Assembly: GCA_000469685.2 (NCBI GenBank)
Contig: LS997562.1
Coordinates: 12,871,514 to 12,935,513, forward strand
Reading direction: 5' to 3'
Length of the DNA stretch: 64,000 nt
From: Haemonchus contortus
Lineage: Eukaryota > Nematoda > Chromadorea > Rhabditida > Trichostrongylidae
The position numbers were made by a program, and so were the translations under genes. A model generated the notes under the pieces. It was not told the DNA's origin. It made no database searches and worked only from the letters and a program-made list of their open reading frames with translations. Below are positions 61,089 to 64,000 of the stretch, in pieces (positions within the stretch are counted from its first letter, which is position 1; every line of letters starts with the position of its first letter).

Positions 61089-64000
61089 CTCCATGTGCGG
61101 TCCAAAGACAACAACAGATCCAGATGGACGCAATTTCGGAAACACTGCGTCCAGAACAGAAACGGGGTCAACCTGATAGAGGAAAATAGCAGAAGAATAA
61201 GGAAGATATGAAATGTAAAATGATACTGATGTTATCTTTATGTAAAGAGAACGGGGTAAGTTTCGTTTTCCTACCGTTCTGGTTGCAATGATCAGTACAT
61301 CAACTCCTCCCGCTAACAAATCCAAAGCACGTTGCTCTCGAGCTAACCGATCCGCTCTTCGAATGGCTGTCGAATCTTCAGCCATCTGGAAAAACTAAGC
61401 TGTATAGCCCATTTATAAAAAACAGCATAGCACTGCAAGAAAAACCTCATTAGCGTCTTGCATTACTTCCTCCTTCCCCCCATTTTCCTCTTGATTCGTC
61501 GTTCCAAGGATGGAAGAAATACGCAAAGGCAGAAAAGTGGAAAATATCTGCAAGGGACCGTATTCAGTCATCAAAAAGCGATACATGCGAAGGAATCACA
61601 ACAGACACTTCGAATTTGCACTCAAGCATCTTGGAAGTGAAGACGATAGCGAATGGAAGGTTACGATTATTACGAAGTGTTTATATTGGTGCACCTTTTC
61701 ATCAAAATTCATGCTATGTACACATGGTATAGATTGTGCGATTAGACCTCGGTGTAAATGAATACATGCACCGTGTCCGCCAAGCCTATCGATTACACCT
61801 GCAGAGACCAATCCCAGCACCTGCAAAAAACTCCCGCTGTCTATTACGCTTCAAAAGTTTGGAAAAGACTTGGAATTATTGTACCTGGTCAAACACCAAA
61901 ACATTTCGTCCGTGATGAACCGCTGCTAGCTGTAAGATCATTCCCAACTGGTCTGTCCTGAAAAAAAATCCAGTCAGACAATATCTCACATCCAACCAAG
62001 CCAGCTAAAGCTGTATTAGTCGGCCGACAGCTGGGAGAAGGCATCGTACTTCAAGGAAGGCTTTACTACACTCGTGGAATATGGAACTCGGTTATGAAAG
62101 AACAACTGAGATAATCGTTCCGCTAACAAGAAGGACAGCAAGATGACCGACATGCCTGTCCAAATGAGACACTTCATTCGAGATATGATTAATGAAGTTT
62201 AGAAGAACGAAAGTTGTTTATAGATAATGTATGTACGTAATCGGTATCCTCAATGGACTGGCATGCATCAGTAAACATATGTACTAAAAATAAACGTGAA
62301 ACAGGAACTAAATTATTTACTTTAGGGTGGGAAAGATTTCATTGAAATGAAGCGATGCGAACTCAGATGATCTTCTCAGTTAACTATAGCACGAATTCAG
62401 TTAAGACTGAGGAATTTCAAAGTTGAAGTCGTAATGTGAAAATGACAGCAAACTGGTGCAGTCGAGAAGACTGAAAATTCGGGAGATATATAGTAGTGCT
62501 CAAAAGTCTTCGGCCAAATGCTCCATCAGCCGCACTTTTCAGTCGTAACTCCTTTCTTACTTGATCTGGTCATGCGAAATTCCAACATGTGTAGCATAGG
62601 TGTATTGTGAATATCTAATACTATTAGCCTGCAATCTGATCATGTTCCAGATATCTCAAAGAGCTTGAACCCAAAATCAACGAGAAATACGGACATTGGT
62701 CCTTTCAGAAATTCTTTCCTTTTTGCTATGTCTAAAGTCTACGAGCGCTAATGCCGGGCACTGTAGAGAAGAAAACCGCACATAAGGTGCGAAGTCTGCC
62801 GCCGCAACAAAGAGCTTGCTCTAGTTATAAGGATATAGCTGCTATGCGGCCAAATAGTGTTGTATAGTGTGAAATGTTCCAGATACACATATCGAAATTT
62901 CGCGCGATTTGCTCCACTGAGAAAAAAGTTATGAACGAAAAAGCGTAAACGCGTTTTGCCGAAGACTTTTGAGCGCTACTGTATAAAGCCAGAGAACTTG
63001 TGAGTGTAAAGAAGGCGGAAAACTATCATAAGGTATCCAACAACGAAGCCTAGAAAAGAAAAGAACTTGGGGAGTAAACTAACTATAGATGAACGTACCT
63101 TAAATTGGAGACACGAACGCAGTCTTTCATGTAATATGACTGGGCGAGAAGACGTATAGTGGGTTTCAGAATAAGAACTCTAAACGACAAATTAAAACGC
63201 GGCAGAATTTTTTGAAATCACTATAGTAGTATATGAAGAGTTGAAAGGATTTCCATGACACAACCTGTCAGAATGTTTCTTAGTTTTCCGTCGTATATAC
63301 TTGCTCTTACTGTACACCGTCCGTGTGCTGAACGATTTGCTCCCTTCTACTAGCTTCGAAACCTTCGAAACAATTGAGGGTAAGTATTCGCCAAGTGACG
63401 TAGTACTCTTAGAAACATTATTTTAGTAGAAAATTCAAATGATGAACTGCTCACCAATTCACCTGCTGTGATACCTTGGCCTTTCAAGTTTAGCACCTCT
63501 TCTTGACTGAGCTTTTGAAGAGCCTTAATGAAAAGAATATACATTGAATCAAACTAACGAAACAAAGTCAAATAACCTGAGCAGGTTTGAGCTCAACATT
63601 GAACTCTTCTGGGACCGTCGATTCACTACTATCAGCGCTCCCGCTGCCATTGATATCGCGAAGCTCTAAACATTAAATAAGGTAGGCGAACTCCAACAAT
63701 ATTGAACAATAACATAAATGAATATGAAGATCAAACCAATATCTCCTACGCCTTCGTCCTGAACCACTTGCGATGCGCACACGGGAGTAGCTTGACCGGA
63801 TGCAACTTCAAAAAGACCGTACGGCTTCCCGAACACACTGCAGATAAGAGGAAATTGTAAATAAACATCGATGACCAAGGAGACAATGAAAGAATTTTTC
63901 AGAAATTTCAATCAATCCGAACATATTTTGGACGAAGTTTTAAAGAAAACTTGATAGCATTATTGAAACCTGATTCAGCCGCTTTCAGCTTAAAAAGACC
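61089..64000 (-). CDS. TRMT6: tRNA (adenine-58-N1) methyltransferase non-catalytic subunit, partial (TRMT6/Trm6/Gcd10)
   Basis: Ten exons fit with agreeing phases: 63737-63837, 63577-63665, 63455-63523, 63265-63353, 63099-63179, 61885-61957, 61695-61820, 61446-61547, 61275-61385 and 61089-61172 (about 308 residues). A further 5' exon may cross the right edge (63970-64000, phase unresolved). Family landmarks run in order: VFGKPYGLFEV (N-terminal barrel), QEEVLNLKGQGITAGEL, SKYIRRKTKKH, ILKPTIRLLAQSYY, RTDQLGMILQLAAVHHG, then GLVSAGVIDRLGG and IHLHRG in the Rossmann-like half, and LDLLAGGVDVLIIATR. Trm6 pairs with Trm61 to methylate A58 of tRNA in the nucleus and contributes to tRNA binding, with no catalytic role. 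The last ~100 residues of the family were not found between 59.7 and 61.09 kb. The 1141-nt intron at 61958-63098 hosts a MITE. Confidence 0.9.
62491..62981. mobile_element. MITE family B, copy 2 (intronic)
   Basis: Ends tagtagtgctcaaaagtctt and gaagacttttgagcgctact; about 491 bp. It lies in the large intron of TRMT6. Confidence 0.85.

Overview
The window looks like animal nuclear DNA, most probably from a clade V (strongylid, hookworm-like) nematode. Three findings support this. Genes are split into short exons (47-195 nt) with many short introns (52-64 nt) and TTTTCAG-like acceptors. Decayed RTE/CR1-like LINEs match the type common in hookworm genomes. Tc1, Tc3, maT-like and mariner elements are abundant. 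The species assignment is inference. I see no rRNA, CRISPR array, bacterial operon or viral gene. Composition is about 40% GC except for one AT-rich island at 32.5-34.6 kb.

Three host genes can be rebuilt exon by exon with agreeing splice phases; all lie on the minus strand. (1) A NUDT18/ndx-1-like Nudix hydrolase lies at 8344-8930; one of its introns appears to be GC-AG. (2) An HSD17B11/DHRS-like short-chain dehydrogenase lies at 30321-37296; its 4.77-kb second intron holds a mariner, an AT-rich island and a maT-like transposon. A possible small membrane protein follows at 29806-30194. (3) TRMT6 (Trm6/Gcd10), the non-catalytic subunit of tRNA m1A58 methyltransferase, lies at 61089-64000. Its 5' end runs off the right edge and its 3' exons were not found. 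A weak Srx-like receptor fragment lies at 45.5-45.9 kb.

Most of the rest is mobile DNA. There are six decayed or solo-ended DDE transposons of the Tc1/mariner superfamily (9.05, 30.7, 35.5, 38.9, 43.8 and 56.1 kb), one 1251-bp mariner with perfect TIRs and a TA duplication (33007-34257), and one deleted mariner (59166-59520). Five LINE pieces lie at 2.7, 29.3, 41-42.9, 53.6-55 and 58.5-59.1 kb; the one at 29.3 kb has a clear 17-bp target duplication.

Several non-autonomous families recur inside the window: a MITE with CACAGTTCACGATAA ends, at least four copies; a 490-bp MITE with CAGTAGCGCTCAAAAG ends, two copies, both in introns; a palindromic CAGTGGCTGCTTTCATAGTC family, four loci; a cluster of large hairpin units at 50.0-51.6 kb; and an inverted pair with GACAGACC minisatellites at 1.3 and 6.1 kb.

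The longest stretches without an assigned feature (11.2-18.1, 20.7-25.9 and 45.9-47.0 kb) hold only weak candidate exons or nothing I can support. I did not find a coherent undescribed multi-gene system. The main novelty is in the transposon and hairpin families and their nesting.
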